A stretch of DNA of 64,000 bases from Gari tellinella (taxonomy: Eukaryota; Mollusca; Bivalvia; Cardiida; Psammobiidae). Made by a program: the position numbers and the translations under genes. The notes under the pieces were generated by a model. It made no database searches. It was not told where the DNA came from and saw nothing but the letters and a program-made list of their open reading frames with translations. Of the stretch, positions 11,398-21,871 are shown piece after piece. Each line of letters begins with the position of its first letter. Position 1 is the first letter of the stretch. The stretch is from contig OV277871.1 in assembly GCA_922989275.2 (NCBI GenBank), positions 31,940,693 to 32,004,692 of the forward strand, read 5' to 3'.

Positions 11398-11632
11398 GTT
11401 TTACTAAACTACTTACTCAAAATCTTTGCGTAAGTCAAAATCGTTTTACTCTTATATTTCGATCATAAACGTCTGCAAACAGCAAATAACCAGATCAGAG
11501 GACGCGCTAAAAGCGCGTCCTCTGATCTGGCTATTTGCTGTTTGTAGCAAGTGATAATAAAAAATATAAATTAAAATTTGAAATTTTGTCTTACGCCAAT
11601 AATTTGCGTAAGTTGTTTAGTAAAACGGGGCC
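11398..11632. repeat. family H MITE inside the LINE
   Basis: Terminal inverted repeats CCCGTTTTACTAAACTACTT / GTTGTTTAGTAAAACGGG, continuing inward as CTTACNCAAA. The central palindrome is GCAAACAGCAAATAACCAGA / TCTGGCTATTTGCTGTTTG around GAGGACGCGC. LINE coding sequence continues on the other side (GATGTAAGATCAGTTGCAGC). No convincing target duplication is seen. Confidence 0.8.
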
Positions 11633-11836
11633 CAGAGATGTAAGATCAGTTGCAGCCTTCAAAAAACGCCTGCAAACACACTTACTAAAACAAAGTAGGA
11701 AATATATGACTGCTATCTCTATGGTGTTCTAGTGTAAATGGGAATTCTGGAGTTGTACCGTTAACCTGGTGCATGTCTGGTGGATCTTGATGGTAGAATT
11801 GCCCTTTATCTCTTTGAAACATGCAGGCTAGGGGTT

Positions 11837-12370
11837 TATGGTACAATTCTTGGACATTAAGTAATCGATAGATATATTTATTTCAACATTAGATAAACAA
11901 TACCATGGCAATCTGTAAAGAAAATACACAGTACACAGTAAGCAACAATATGTATGATTTAATACAGCAATGTCATTCCACATTATATGCCAAGGATAAC
12001 ACAAGAAGGTAAGAATACTCTTATTTTCATTGTGGTCCTTAATATACCGGTACAGCATTGTATGACATACATGTAGGACTGTATGAAAATGAGATAACCA
12101 GTTACCCATCCTGAACCCCATATACATTAAACAATACATAAGAAAACCCAAGCAGTTAAACAAATAAGGTATCTCGTTACCATCGACATTCCTTACGTCA
12201 TGTGCGCAGTTCAACTCTGCCACCCGAATGACCGTGTAGAGCTTACAAAAAGAGGATGATGAGCAATCATCGACAGTACTCAGTATGTCAGATGTCAGGG
12301 GTGCGAAATAGTAGGTAGTGGCCTCGGAAGGATAGTGGGGTTGGGGTGGGGATAAAGATGTATGGTACAA
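11837..12370. mobile_element. 514-bp insertion flanked by a 10-bp repeat
   Basis: TATGGTACAA occurs at 11837-11846 and 12361-12370, bracketing 514 bp absent from the expected LINE 3' region. A minus-strand frame of 181 codons fills it but resembles no known protein. The element type is unknown; a 10-bp direct repeat fits a retroposed sequence. Confidence 0.5.
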
Positions 12371-12645
12371 CAATGCCTTTTAATAATACCATTAAGCTTT
12401 TATATATTCATGTCATATTAAAATTGATTTAATAAACTAATAAAAACAATTCTTATATTATAACTAAATTGACAGAATTACAAGTAGGATGTCTTTACTT
12501 TATTGTAAATGTAGTTATGAGTCTTTGTAAGTACATTTTTATGGTACGATGTGAAACGCTTTGAACGCACAACTCCTGTGTTGAAAGAACGCTACATAAA
12601 TCTGGTATAATAATAATAATAATGATAGTAATAATAATAATAAAA

Positions 12646-13195
12646 ATAGATCTGATAAGGTCATGTACTAACGACCCTGTTGAACTGGGTTTGGCTTCGG
12701 TAAAATGAAACAACTAGCTGTAAGAACTTTTTGGCGTTGCGGTTATCGAATTATCATTGCAAAGCAGACCTAAGTAGGAATCGTGCAAATACTTCTAGAC
12801 CTAAAACAACGACCGGCATTTGCCATCAATAAATAATTAACTATTGAGAAATGCAATTGTTGGTTGGTAGAAGTTAAACCATCTTTCGCCGAGAGGGATG
12901 TTTTTATATGTATTTGCTGTTACCACATATCTCTATTTCATTATTATAGCATGGCAGTGTTTGTAAACATATAATAGTAATAGTAGTTTTATTAAATTTC
13001 CTGCTATTGACATAACAAGATGCTTTTGAAACCAGACTATCCCAAATAAGACATATGTAATCTTCGAATCAGGATCTGAACTTGTTTCCTCTAGGACCTA
13101 TTGAACATGCGTCTGTACTATTTTGGGTGGACATATTCCGTTATAGCATTAATCAATATAAAACAGGTTGTAATATTAATTGTATTTTATTCACA
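12646..13195. other. no recognisable feature
   Basis: AT-rich interval, with no supported gene or repeat. Confidence 0.35.
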
Positions 13196-13445
13196 TACAG
13201 TGGAGAATCTGTTATTCTTTCCCAATAAACGCGTTTACACTAAAACTATTATTTGCAGTGCAAACAGTTTGGAGCCAGATCAGACGCCGGGTAACCCGGC
13301 GTCTGATCAGGCTCTAAACTGTTTGCCACCAAGATAAACAAGAATTATCAGAATTGTCCAAAAGTTGTTCTTTTCTACGTTTTAGTGCTTTGCGTTTGCG
13401 TACGTTTGCGTTTAAACGGGAAAGAATAACAGATTCTCCACTGTA
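13196..13445 (+). repeat. family A MITE, full length
   Basis: TACAGTGGAGAATCTGTT to CAGATTCTCCACTGTA, with an intact core palindrome. It is very similar to the copies at 19969, 32019 and 43698, implying recent activity of this subfamily. Confidence 0.95.
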
Positions 13446-13662
13446 TAACAGTTCGGTATGAAAATAGTAACCCTTATAATGCTAACCTCGACTTGGTTGA
13501 CATAATTATGCAAACAGTATGAACGCAGATCAGACACTGCGTTAACTGTGTACAATCCTTCTGTATCTTACGTTTCTTCGGTTTAGGAATTATGAACACT
13601 GTTTTTTAATTATTTGGTGGATTATATATTTGTAACAGCCGACAAATCAGCATGACAATAGT

Positions 13663-13740
13663 TAAACCTTAACTGCCATGGCGTCGTCAATTTTAGTTAA
13701 TTGTCGTGTGCATTTATTTCTCAAATTCATTGTTAAGGTA
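13663..13740. repeat. family C MITE fragment
   Basis: The left terminal segment only: AAACCTTAACTGCCATGGCG and TCAATTTTAGTTAATTGTCG, compare the start of the copy at 46443. Confidence 0.5.
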
Positions 13741-13974
13741 TACTCAACAAAACAATTAAAGGGGCAAGTATATAGGGTAAGGTAAATAAATGAATGTAAG
13801 TTTATTTAAAGAAATTGTAACTGTTTCATGTAAAAGTACATGTTTATTTCATTGTAGGATATTTTTCGCTTTAGAAAAGTAGAAAACTATACCACAATTC
13901 TCCTTAAAACACAACTACCCTTAAATATCAGTGTGCCGTACTAGCAGGGTTGGGTAACATACAACATAACCAAG

Positions 13975-14930
13975 AGCCCCACCTTAAAGGTTCTTGTCTT
14001 AAATTAAAGCCAGTATCATGTTTGCTCATCACATGCACTAATAACTTTCTTGAATCTGCTGGGAAAGCTGCGAATTAACGTGCGAATATCTGCAAGGGGA
14101 AGGCTGTGCCATTTTTTAATAAGCATGTCTTTGAGCCCCTTGACAACCCTAAAGTGCCGATATCGACCGGATATCCGGTGTTGCTGTATGTCCTATGCAT
14201 TCTCAATGTGGTTGAGGTCTGGTGACATTGCTGGCCAGTCTATCCGACTCATGATCACATGTTCCGGATACTGGTCCACCATATGTGTAAGGTATGGACG
14301 AGCATTGTAGTCTCTCGGGATGGAACCTGAATCACAAGTTGCAACGTATGCGCGCTCAATAGCTTCTAGAGTCTCGTCCCATTACCCCAAACTGCTCAGA
14401 GCCCAGACCCTTTTGACATGAAGGTCCGTGCAACCATTGTAGGAGATGCCCACCAATACGAGCCCTGACCATATTCTGGTTTGGTTATAATCTGCCATAA
14501 AAACAGTCCAAGAAACGTTCGTTTCTTTGTCTTTACACTCGTGTGCACCCTTTATTGAAATCCAAAATGAAATTTGACTCACCAGTCCTCAAAACGTTGC
14601 GCAAACGTAGACGTTCAAATGGCATGGTTGCGGACATAACACTGTATAACATATTCAGTGGTGTGGGGTCAAGGTCGATCGCACGACCGATCTTCTAGCC
14701 CATAGGTTGGAAGCATGAAGTCTGTTCCCGACGACCTGAATGAGATCTTGTATCTATACGTCTGTTTATAAACGATATTAAGCGTAACGTTGGGATTTGG
14801 CCGTTGACGTCATGCCATAAGAGACAACGTCGGTCCTGTACTTCATGTGTGACATTCAAATGACCTTGACCTTGTATCCAATTTACCTTACCGATGTCCA
14901 GGTACAACTACCACAACCTTTCGACGACGC
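13975..14930 (-). pseudogene. Tc1-like transposase, degenerate
   Basis: Read across frames on the minus strand, pieces of a Tc1/mariner transposase follow in order: an HTH-like SFINRRIDTRSHSGR (about 14750), LRNVLRTGESNF (where functional relatives have DES, so the first catalytic Asp appears lost), GISYNGCTDLHV, then NARPYLTHMV and IDWPAMSPDLNHIEN, which is the DDxD/E end of the catalytic core. Several frameshifts and stops make it inactive. Terminal inverted repeats were not found. Confidence 0.7.
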
Positions 14931-15179
14931 CCTTGCTTACGTCAAACACCGCCGCAGCATGACGTTGATCTGGCCATCTAGCAAGCCAAACGCACAAATG
15001 GCGTCTTACAGACACATTTTTCAAAGTTTATATCAATACGCAATTTACTGTTTCTTTAAAACAAAAATATGCACTCGATATAATGAAAACAGTTGTAAAA
15101 TGAATAATTGGAGAAACGACAGCAATATTGTTTGAAAATCCAAAGGACGTTGAAAACCGGATTTGTTATACCTGTCCGC

Positions 15180-15432
15180 TTAACCCTTTCCCTGATAGCA
15201 TTGTTTCTAGTATTGAAGATATGTGACTACTTAAAGCAGGTTGAAAGTAAAGCAGAATGCGCCCTAAGGCGCATTCTGCTTTACTTTCAGCCTGCTTTAA
15301 GCTAGTAACTGCTAGAATAAGGAAAGTATTAAATATGACACATATTCATTACGGTATAATTTGGAACTATTTTCTTCAGCGGATGAATAAAATGAATGTG
15401 CTAAAAGTCGCTTCTATAAGGGAAAGGGTTAA
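15180..15432 (-). repeat. family D MITE, full length
   Basis: TTAACCCTTTCCCTGATAGC to AAGGGAAAGGGTTAA. The central palindrome GTAAAGCAGAATGCGCC with its inverse is near perfect. Confidence 0.9.
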
Positions 15433-15699
15433 ATTCATTCAACCAAGACCGTTTTACACATAGTGACTTGTGTTTCTTTATCTTTTATTCTAAGGGAAAC
15501 GAAGCATACATTCGCTCCTCTAATTTGAAAAATGTTTTCATTTTCGAAAAAGATATATGAACTTATACTTTTGCCCCTTCAATTATTTTAATTTTTGAGT
15601 ATATTTTGGCTTCGGAAATACAGATATCAGTGTCTTATAGTTTGGATGCTGACCTCGTTGAGGAAACATTTTTATTCGTAATTTTAAAAGTTATTACAA

Positions 15700-15890
15700 C
15701 GACGCAAATATTTCCGTTATAAACTGTTTGGAGCTAGATTAGACGGCTGGAAAAATGTTGCGATTCTGATGCAAAACAAGGATCGTCAACAGTTTATCTA
15801 AACTACGTCGTGAAACATTAATTTTCTGTTTGTAATTGCCCAGTATTCGTTTGTTTGCGTTGAGTTTCGTTAAAACAGGACTTCGTGCTT
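15700..15890 (+). repeat. family A MITE fragment
   Basis: Decayed core half (AAACTGTTTGGAGCTAGATT) followed by the arm GTTTGCGTTGAGTTTCG. No termini. Confidence 0.45.
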
Positions 15891-16290
15891 ATGACAACAC
15901 CTTAGATATAATATGGGCTTAATACTATCCGATTGATACTATTTATCCATTGATACAAGGGCATATACCGCTTGGCGACCGTAATTGTTGGTTTGTTTTT
16001 CCTATATTTACTCTGTATACGGGAAACTAAGATACGTGCTGTGTTTGTTGGCATTATCGGGCAAATCACCATTGCTAAAATATATCGTACAGGCAGACAA
16101 TAGCACGTTAAAGCCAACCCTGTGTTCAGTGAGGCTATAATTTGCAGTTGAACATGGTAATCAAGTATTTTACATGGCGTTGTGTTCTTTAGTTTACTGG
16201 CAGTACATTTTTCAAGTTTGTACAGAAGTGTTGTATACTCGTAGTGTCAATATTGTAAAAAATAAAACGTCTAATTATTTACAAGCTTTT

Positions 16291-16484
16291 TAACTATTTC
16301 ACTGTCAATGTTGCCAAAAGGCGACTTTACAAACAATTATGATCCTGATCAGACGCCGCGTGACCCGAACTGTTTGACAGTCGTATCGACATTTCTTAAG
16401 TTTAAATAACCTTAAAGATGATTTAATGTTTTTTGCAGACGACACTACCAATGCAGACGATACTTTTGTGGTTCCAGGGTTAAA
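16291..16484 (-). repeat. family C MITE
   Basis: TATTTCACTGTC left end, core half ATGATCCTGATCAGACGCCG, and GTTCCAGGGTTAA right end. The second half of the palindrome is mostly deleted. Confidence 0.65.
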
Positions 16485-16552
16485 GCATACGATAAAAATT
16501 AATTGTTGTTGACTAGAAGCATAATTCAACATTGAAAGGCAATTTCATTCCT

Positions 16553-16925
16553 ATTCAGTGCTCTCTCTCTCTCTCTACAATAACACCCGATGGGAGAGGA
16601 CATAAATTATTATGTGTGTTGTTCGGAGGGATTTGTTATAAGACTAGGCTAACATTTGCAAACAGCTTGGATCAAGATCCAATGTCGCGTAACACGGCGT
16701 CTGATATGCATTTAAGCAGTGTGTCACTCTTATTTATATGTATTCTATCAAAATGTTCACTAATGTGTAACTGTGAGAAATTAACAGCAAACGACAAGTA
16801 TACGCGGATGATATTGTTGCAGTATAAACGTTCGGCACAGTAGTATTGTTTATGGACCTGTGGAAAGCCTCGTTGTAAGAAGGGAGTCGGTGTTGGGAGA
16901 GATGTTATAGGGAGGGATCACTGTA
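16553..16925 (+). repeat. family B MITE
   Basis: Left end CAGTGCTCTCTCTCTC with CACCCGATGGGAGAGG; right end TTATAGGGAGGGATCACTGTA. The core is of AACAGCTTGGATCAAGATCC type, partly decayed. A CT microsatellite has expanded in the left terminus. B copies have CAGTGCTCCCTC ends flanked by TA, and + here means the CACCCAATGGGAG arm is at the lower coordinate. Confidence 0.8.
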
Positions 16926-16957
16926 TTGTAATGCACCTCGTTTTGTGTATGATTTAG

Positions 16958-17183
16958 TTACAAGATGTGCTAAACACAATAACATCGTATTCGCCGAAGT
17001 CCTGCAAAAACAAAACATTCATCGGATACGGCGCCAATCTTTCACAGTAAAGGATCTGTCCATTACAGAGGAGATATTCTTTCTCGTGCTACATAATAAA
17101 AGAGTACTATTAAGTCATATATCGACAGACAGAATACTTAATGAACACAGCTTATTCGTTCACGCTATCTTAGAAAGTTACAT
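16958..17183 (+). CDS. candidate exon, unrecognised
   Basis: A fair acceptor (TTTTGTGTATGATTTAG) precedes a 226-nt open stretch that ends at a good donor (ACAT, GTAAGAG). The frame reads LVTRCAKHNNIVFAEVLQKQ, then SFTVKDLSITEEIFFLVLHN and NEHSLFVHAILESY, and is complex and protein-like. Entry and exit phases would both be 2, so it does not join directly to the EGF exon at 35233. No family is recognised; it could be a transposon-derived fragment. Confidence 0.3.
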
Positions 17184-17392
17184 GTAAGAGGTCTATAAAT
17201 TTACAATAATATAGACCTGTCTCAAAGTTGCGGGAACATGGATGCAGAACATAAATTAACCATTACGCTGCCATTGAGACTTAAATACCCATGTTACACA
17301 GTCGCCGCCATATTATCATCTGCTTATATTTTTCGTGTGCTTAAACTGACAAAATTTTTAATTTACTGCGTTTTGGACGTTGGACACATTTA

Positions 17393-17600
17393 TACAGTGG
17401 AGAAAACGTTATTTTCCCCAAAATAAACATGTTTACGCTATTATTTCCATTGCAAACAGTTTGGAGCCAGTCGTCAGGTTCCAAACGGTTTGCCACTCAG
17501 ATTAAAACAAATAAATCATAATTATCATAAAAATGGTTGTTTTCTACATTTAGCGATTTGCATTTGCGTTTCGTTTGCGTTTAAACGGGAAAGAATAACA
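17393..17600 (+). repeat. family A MITE, right end clipped
   Basis: Starts TACAGTGGAGAAAACGTT. The core has an internal deletion (GGAGCCAG joined to TCGTCAGGTTCC). It ends at GGGAAAGAATAACA, 7 bp before the next A copy. Confidence 0.85.
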
Positions 17601-17606
17601 TACATG

Positions 17607-17851
17607 AACAGTGGAGAAAACGTTATTCTTTCCCAATAAACGCATTTACGCTAAAACTGTTATTTGCAATGCAAACAGTTTGGAGCCAGATCAGACGCCG
17701 GGTAACCCGGCGTCTGATCAGGCTCCAAACTGTTTGTCACTCAGATTAAAACAAAAACTCAATATTTTTAAAACGTTGTCATTTTATACGTTTTAGCGCT
17801 TTGCGTTTCGTTTGCGTTTAAACGGGAAAGAATAACGTTGTCTCCACTGTA
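17607..17851 (+). repeat. family A MITE, full length
   Basis: AACAGTGGAGAAAACGTT to GTTGTCTCCACTGTA, with an intact core. It sits head-to-tail behind the previous copy. Confidence 0.9.
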
Positions 17852-17861
17852 TGAGAGTCAA

Positions 17862-17945
17862 ACAGTTTGGATCAGAATCAGACGCAGCGCCAAGGCCTAA
17901 TTTATTTGCCAATGTGTGTTGTTGGCCATGGCAGTGATAGTGTTA
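17862..17945. repeat. family C MITE fragment
   Basis: AGTCAAACAGTTTGGATCAG, a decayed core, and right end GGCAGTGATAGTGTTAAA. Confidence 0.5.
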
Positions 17946-18099
17946 AACTTGTTGTATCCATATACAGTCAAACTTGTATGAGGCAGAAACGTTAAACAAA
18001 AAGAAAAGCAGTTATTGTAGATTGTGACAGCTACATACAGAACAAAACTGAAAAAGAAAACTCACAGCGTTCTTTTTCTATTTCAGCTTTGTTCTAATG

Positions 18100-18577
18100 T
18101 ACAGTTGACGCATTATTATTTTCCGTTTAACCCTTTACCCCATAGCCTGTTTCTAGTTTTGAAGACAGGTGACCACTTAAAACAGGTTGAACGTAAAGCA
18201 GAATGTGCCTTAAGGCACATTCTGCTTTACTTTCAGCCTGATCTAAGCTAAACTCTGCTAGGATATATAAAATATTTGTAATGGTTATTGTTCATGAGGC
18301 TATAAACTGGAACTATTTTCTTCAGCGGAGGAATAAATTAAATATGCTAAAAGTCGCTTCTATGGGGGAAAGGGTTAAACGCAAACGAAACGGAAACGCA
18401 AATCACGTAAACGTAAGAAAAGACAACTTTTTGACAATTATAACTACATGTATCTATTTTAAGATGTTTGGCAAACAGCTTGGAGCCAGATCAGTCTCCG
18501 GGCTACTGTTTGCACTGGAATAATAGTTTTAGCGTAAACGCGTTAATTGTGAAAGAATAACGGTTTTCTCTACTGTA
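18100..18577 (-). repeat. family A MITE split by a D element
   Basis: Left end TACAGTTGACGCATTATT runs to TTCCGTTTAA at 18130. The element resumes at 18375 with TTAAACGCAAACG and ends CTCTACTGTA. The insertion point is the TTAA inside the conserved GTTTAAAC of the A arm. Confidence 0.85.
18127..18378 (-). repeat. family D MITE nested in A
   Basis: TTAACCCTTTACCCCATAGC to GGGGAAAGGGTTAA, with central palindrome AAGCAGAATGTGCC / GGCACATTCTGCTT. The flanking TTAA pair is a target duplication within the A element. Confidence 0.9.
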
Positions 18578-18599
18578 GGCAGTCACGCGTTTTTAAAGT

Positions 18600-18849
18600 T
18601 ACAGTGGAGAATGTGTTATTCTTTCCCAATAAACGCGTTTACACTAAAACTATTATTTACAATACAAACAGTTTGGAGCCAGATCAGACGCCGGGTAACG
18701 CGGCGTCTGATCAGGCTCCTAACTGTTTGCCACCAAGATAAACATGAATTATCAGAATTGTCTAAAAGTTGTTCTTTTCTACCTTTTAGTGCTTTGCGTT
18801 TGCGTACGTTTACATTTAAACTGGAAAGAATAACAGATTCTCCACTGTA
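18600..18849 (+). repeat. family A MITE, full length
   Basis: TACAGTGGAGAATGTGTT to AGATTCTCCACTGTA. The core loop has a GTAACGCGGC variant. Confidence 0.95.
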
Positions 18850-19298
18850 CGTATTCTGTTTTCTTAGGTCGGTTTAGAGAAGTGTAGACACATCATTGAA
18901 TGATTTTTTTAATTAAATAAATGTATACTTAACGGCGGGCCTTGTCTCATTGCTGTGATGGTTTAGTGTGGCAATGCTATACAGCTACATGTAGCTTTCT
19001 TTATATTGGCAAACTAAATAACGAAAAAGTTGGAATGAGCCATAAAATGAAAAGGAACAGAACTAATTACCCGTATACCTTTTTTCATTTATAATCAGGC
19101 TTGTTTCTAATTCCAGTTTTATAGTAGACAACCATACACAGACTGGTGTTTTAGTTAGAATAAAACTGCAGTGTGAGCTTTTTGCAATATTTCTAATACA
19201 TGTACATGTACGTGCAAAGTAGTTTTAGACCGTATCTAACGATTTCAGTAACGATTGCAATGGTACTAATGACGATCCCTAACACGATGGTTAATTGA
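18850..19298. other. no recognisable feature
   Basis: AT-rich, nothing supported. Confidence 0.35.
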
Positions 19299-19400
19299 TT
19301 GTATAAATACAAGTTGCAGCTAACAGCAATGACTGTAAAACAGAAAGTTCCTTATGGAACTTTCTGTTTTACTGTCAATTTTCCTTAAGCAGTCACCTGT
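19299..19400. repeat. family I MITE, core only
   Basis: Palindrome TAAAACAGAAAGTTCC / GGAACTTTCTGTTTTA, perfect over 16 bp per arm. The termini are not identifiable. Confidence 0.6.
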
Positions 19401-19659
19401 CGTAAACACCTGGTATTTAATATCTTGTATGATCATTATGCATGTAGTGAGTATTTACTCTATTTGATTGCTTTAAAAGCACTTTGTAAAAGATAACTCG
19501 GTTTGTTACAATATCAACGGTTCCAATATTTTATGTACATGTATATAGATGTGATTGCATGACAAAAATAAATGAAGATACACTAAACTGTCTGTGTTGT
19601 TGCTCTAGTCCAAGCAATGATCTAGATCCCTACATCATTAAATCAGAGCATATAGTGTT

Positions 19660-19720
19660 TGTAAGTAGTTTGGACACAGATCCGACTCACGATCCTTACT
19701 GTTTGACACTCGTATAAATG
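19660..19720. repeat. family C core fragment
   Basis: AGTTTGGACACAGATCCGAC followed by GATCCTTACTGTTTGACAC, a decayed core. Confidence 0.45.
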
Positions 19721-19771
19721 TTTCTTTTTAAAAATCCTCAAAGCAACCTATTAGCTATTTTAAAGAATATA

Positions 19772-19946
19772 ATGACGCATGCCAAACAGTTTAAATTCAT
19801 ATCAGACGCCGCGTTACTCGGTTACTGATCTGCATTCAGCATATTTGTACTCTACGGGTATTAGGTTTCCATCCCTACAACAACTCTTTCCAAACAACTC
19901 AAATAATCGTTATCTTCCATTTGGTGTTGTTGAAGAGAATGTACAG
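19772..19946. repeat. family C and B fragments
   Basis: CCAAACAGTTTAAATTCATA with GACGCCGCG (C-type core) is followed by CCATTTGGTGTTGTTGAAGA and GTACAGTG, the reversed end of a B element. Confidence 0.5.
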
Positions 19947-19968
19947 TGCAATGGCCAATCGCTCTACG

Positions 19969-20218
19969 TACAGTGGAGAAAACGTTATTCTTTCCCAATA
20001 AACGCGTTTACGCTAAAACAATTATTTGCAGTGCAAACAGTTTGGAGCCAGATCAGACGCCGGGTAACCCGGCGTCTGATCAGGCTCCAAACTGTTTGCC
20101 ACCATGATAAACATGAATTATCAGAATTGTCCAAAAGTTGTTCTTTTCTATGTTTTAGTGCTTTGCGTTTGCGTACGTTTGCGTTTAAACGGGAAAGAAT
20201 AACAGATTCTCCACTGTA
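19969..20218 (+). repeat. family A MITE, full length
   Basis: TACAGTGGAGAAAACGTT to CAGATTCTCCACTGTA, with a perfect core palindrome. Confidence 0.95.
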
Positions 20219-20221
20219 GTA

Positions 20222-20473
20222 TACAGTGGCGAATCCGTTAATCTTTCCCGTTTAAAACGCAAACGAAACGCATCCGCAAAGAACTAAAACATAGACAAGT
20301 GTATTTTTTGGACAATTCTGATAATGCATGTTGATCTGAGTGGCAAACATTTTGAAGCCTGATCAGACGCCGGGTTACCCGGCGTCTGATCTGACTCCAA
20401 CCTGTTTGCAATTGAAATAATAGTTTTAGAGTGAATGCGTTTATTGGGAAAGAATAACGTTTTCTCCACTGTA
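20222..20473 (-). repeat. family A MITE, full length
   Basis: TACAGTGGCGAATCCGTT to CGTTTTCTCCACTGTA. It lies 3 bp from the preceding copy in the opposite orientation, so the pair forms a 500-bp inverted repeat. Confidence 0.95.
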
Positions 20474-21018
20474 ACGATAGTGACCGACATTGGTTCAATC
20501 CTTCTAGGAGCATTCTACCTCCAAACATTATTTAGTTAGACAATGATTCTGCTTCTTGCTAAACTGTCATTTTAGACACGAAATACATCGCCATAAAAAA
20601 GAATTAGTGCAATATGAGATATTAATGTTAGCAGCTGTGTTGTCATTAAAACACAGACTCTGCGTTAATAAACAAACTAAAGCATCAGACAATGTCTCCA
20701 CAAAGATTGTAAACTGTACATTAGTTTCGTGAATAATTGTGTAACATTATATTTTCTTAAATATGCTCTTTATATTTTATAATGTTCTGTTTGAAACCAC
20801 CTATTATTATAAACGGTGTATTTTAGGGTCTGAGTTTAAAGTTTAAAAGCCATATTGCAAACAGAGAATTATTTGCTTGGAGCAATCGTGGCTGATGCAG
20901 TACGTCTCCTCTGTTAAAAGTACTAATTAGCGTTTCTTTACAAAATATGTTCTCTAAAGAGAAGTTACTGCAATGATCACAGAGAGAGAATGGACAATGC
21001 TGATATCGTTGAACAAGC
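20474..21018. other. no recognisable feature
   Basis: No gene or repeat supported. Confidence 0.35.
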
Positions 21019-21269
21019 TAAAGTGGAGAAGACGTTAGTCTTTTCCGTTTAAACGGAACTGAAACGCAAACGCAAATCACTAACATGTAGAAAATGACTA
21101 TTTTTTTTAAATATCTAAATGTTAATTTAATATGAGTGGAAAACAGATTTTAGCCTAATCAGACGCAGGGTTACCCGGCGACTGATCTGGCTCCCAACTG
21201 TTTGCAATGGAAATGATATTTCTAGCCTAAACGCGTTTATTGCGAAAATATAATGTGTTCTCCACAGTA
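21019..21269 (-). repeat. family A MITE, diverged
   Basis: TAAAGTGGAGAAGACGTT to TGTTCTCCACAGTA, with core TTTAGCCTAATCAGACGCAG. Confidence 0.85.
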
Positions 21270-21334
21270 CATTGTGTCATAGCAATCATTTTCAGGATTT
21301 AATCATCATCATGCTGAGCAGGGGTTGACTATTA

Positions 21335-21400
21335 TTTGCAAGCAGTTGGAACCAGATCAGATGCCACGTACTTGGCGTTTGATCTGGATTCAAACTGTTT
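21335..21400. repeat. stand-alone A/C-type core palindrome
   Basis: GCAAGCAGTTGGAACCAGAT / GATCTGGATTCAAACTG around GATGCCACGTACTTGGCG. Family ends are not recognisable next to it. Confidence 0.5.
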
Positions 21401-21486
21401 TGGCAATTTTTTTTAAAAAAGCATATAAACTAGTAAATGTTTTCGCAGGCGATATATTTGATACTACAGACGACAATTCCGAATAA

Positions 21487-21615
21487 TAAGTGTTCATTAG
21501 AGCTCCAAATAAAGGGAGCATTAAACCCTACGGTGATATTTCTCATTCGCATCGCCTCGAAGACACCAATGTAATGAGTAGTGACACCATAAATAGGCCA
21601 AACTCTTTATCTAGA
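21487..21615. repeat. family G MITE, decayed
   Basis: Shares GAGCTCCAAATAAAGGG, ATTAAACCCTACGGTG and AATGAGTAGTGACACCATAA with the better copy at 23429-23621. Confidence 0.55.
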
Positions 21616-21871
21616 CATAATCTTTGCTCACTCGTCATTAAACAAGTACAATGACATTTCTTTAGTTTGACAATAAAATAATCATTACTTACATAAAAGT
21701 TGAGTTCTTCTCTTTAAAATATTAAAACAGGTTTTGGCACATTTACATATCAGACTGGGATGGGTAAAAAAACCATAAGTTGATCAAATTTACTATCATT
21801 CATAAAATCATTACAGACATCAGAAGTTTTTAGAAGTAAAATTGTTCTAAATTCGTTATACATGGGGCAGT

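Larger units (their letters stand above)
10540..12645 (+). mobile_element. L2/CR1-like LINE remnant with two insertions
   Basis: Conceptual translation of 10850-11400 gives the familiar end of an L2/CR1-type reverse transcriptase ORF: NLGAMVDSQIDM, SKLDYCNPLLY, then PVKKELLWLPVQHRIELKTL and TYKAMCNYSP. The ORF tail resumes at 11635 (VAAFKKRLQTHLLKQ). The 3' region near 12530-12600 has the typical TGTGAAACGCTTTGAACGC and AACGCTACATAAATCTGG and ends in an (AAT)n microsatellite at 12605-12645. It is broken by stops, by MITE H (11398-11632) and by an insertion at 11847-12360. The 5' part, including the polymerase palm, is missing. Confidence 0.8.

Noticed and set aside
11828..12373. 181-codon minus-strand frame as a protein gene
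   Set aside because: It coincides with an insert bounded by 10-bp repeats and has no protein-like domain pattern; described as an insertion instead.
13101..13337. Recurring open frames with EPDQTPGNPASDQAPN or RRRVTRRLIRLQTVC peptides
   Set aside because: They are translations of the A core palindrome and its flanks in different frames and recur with every copy. They are not genes.
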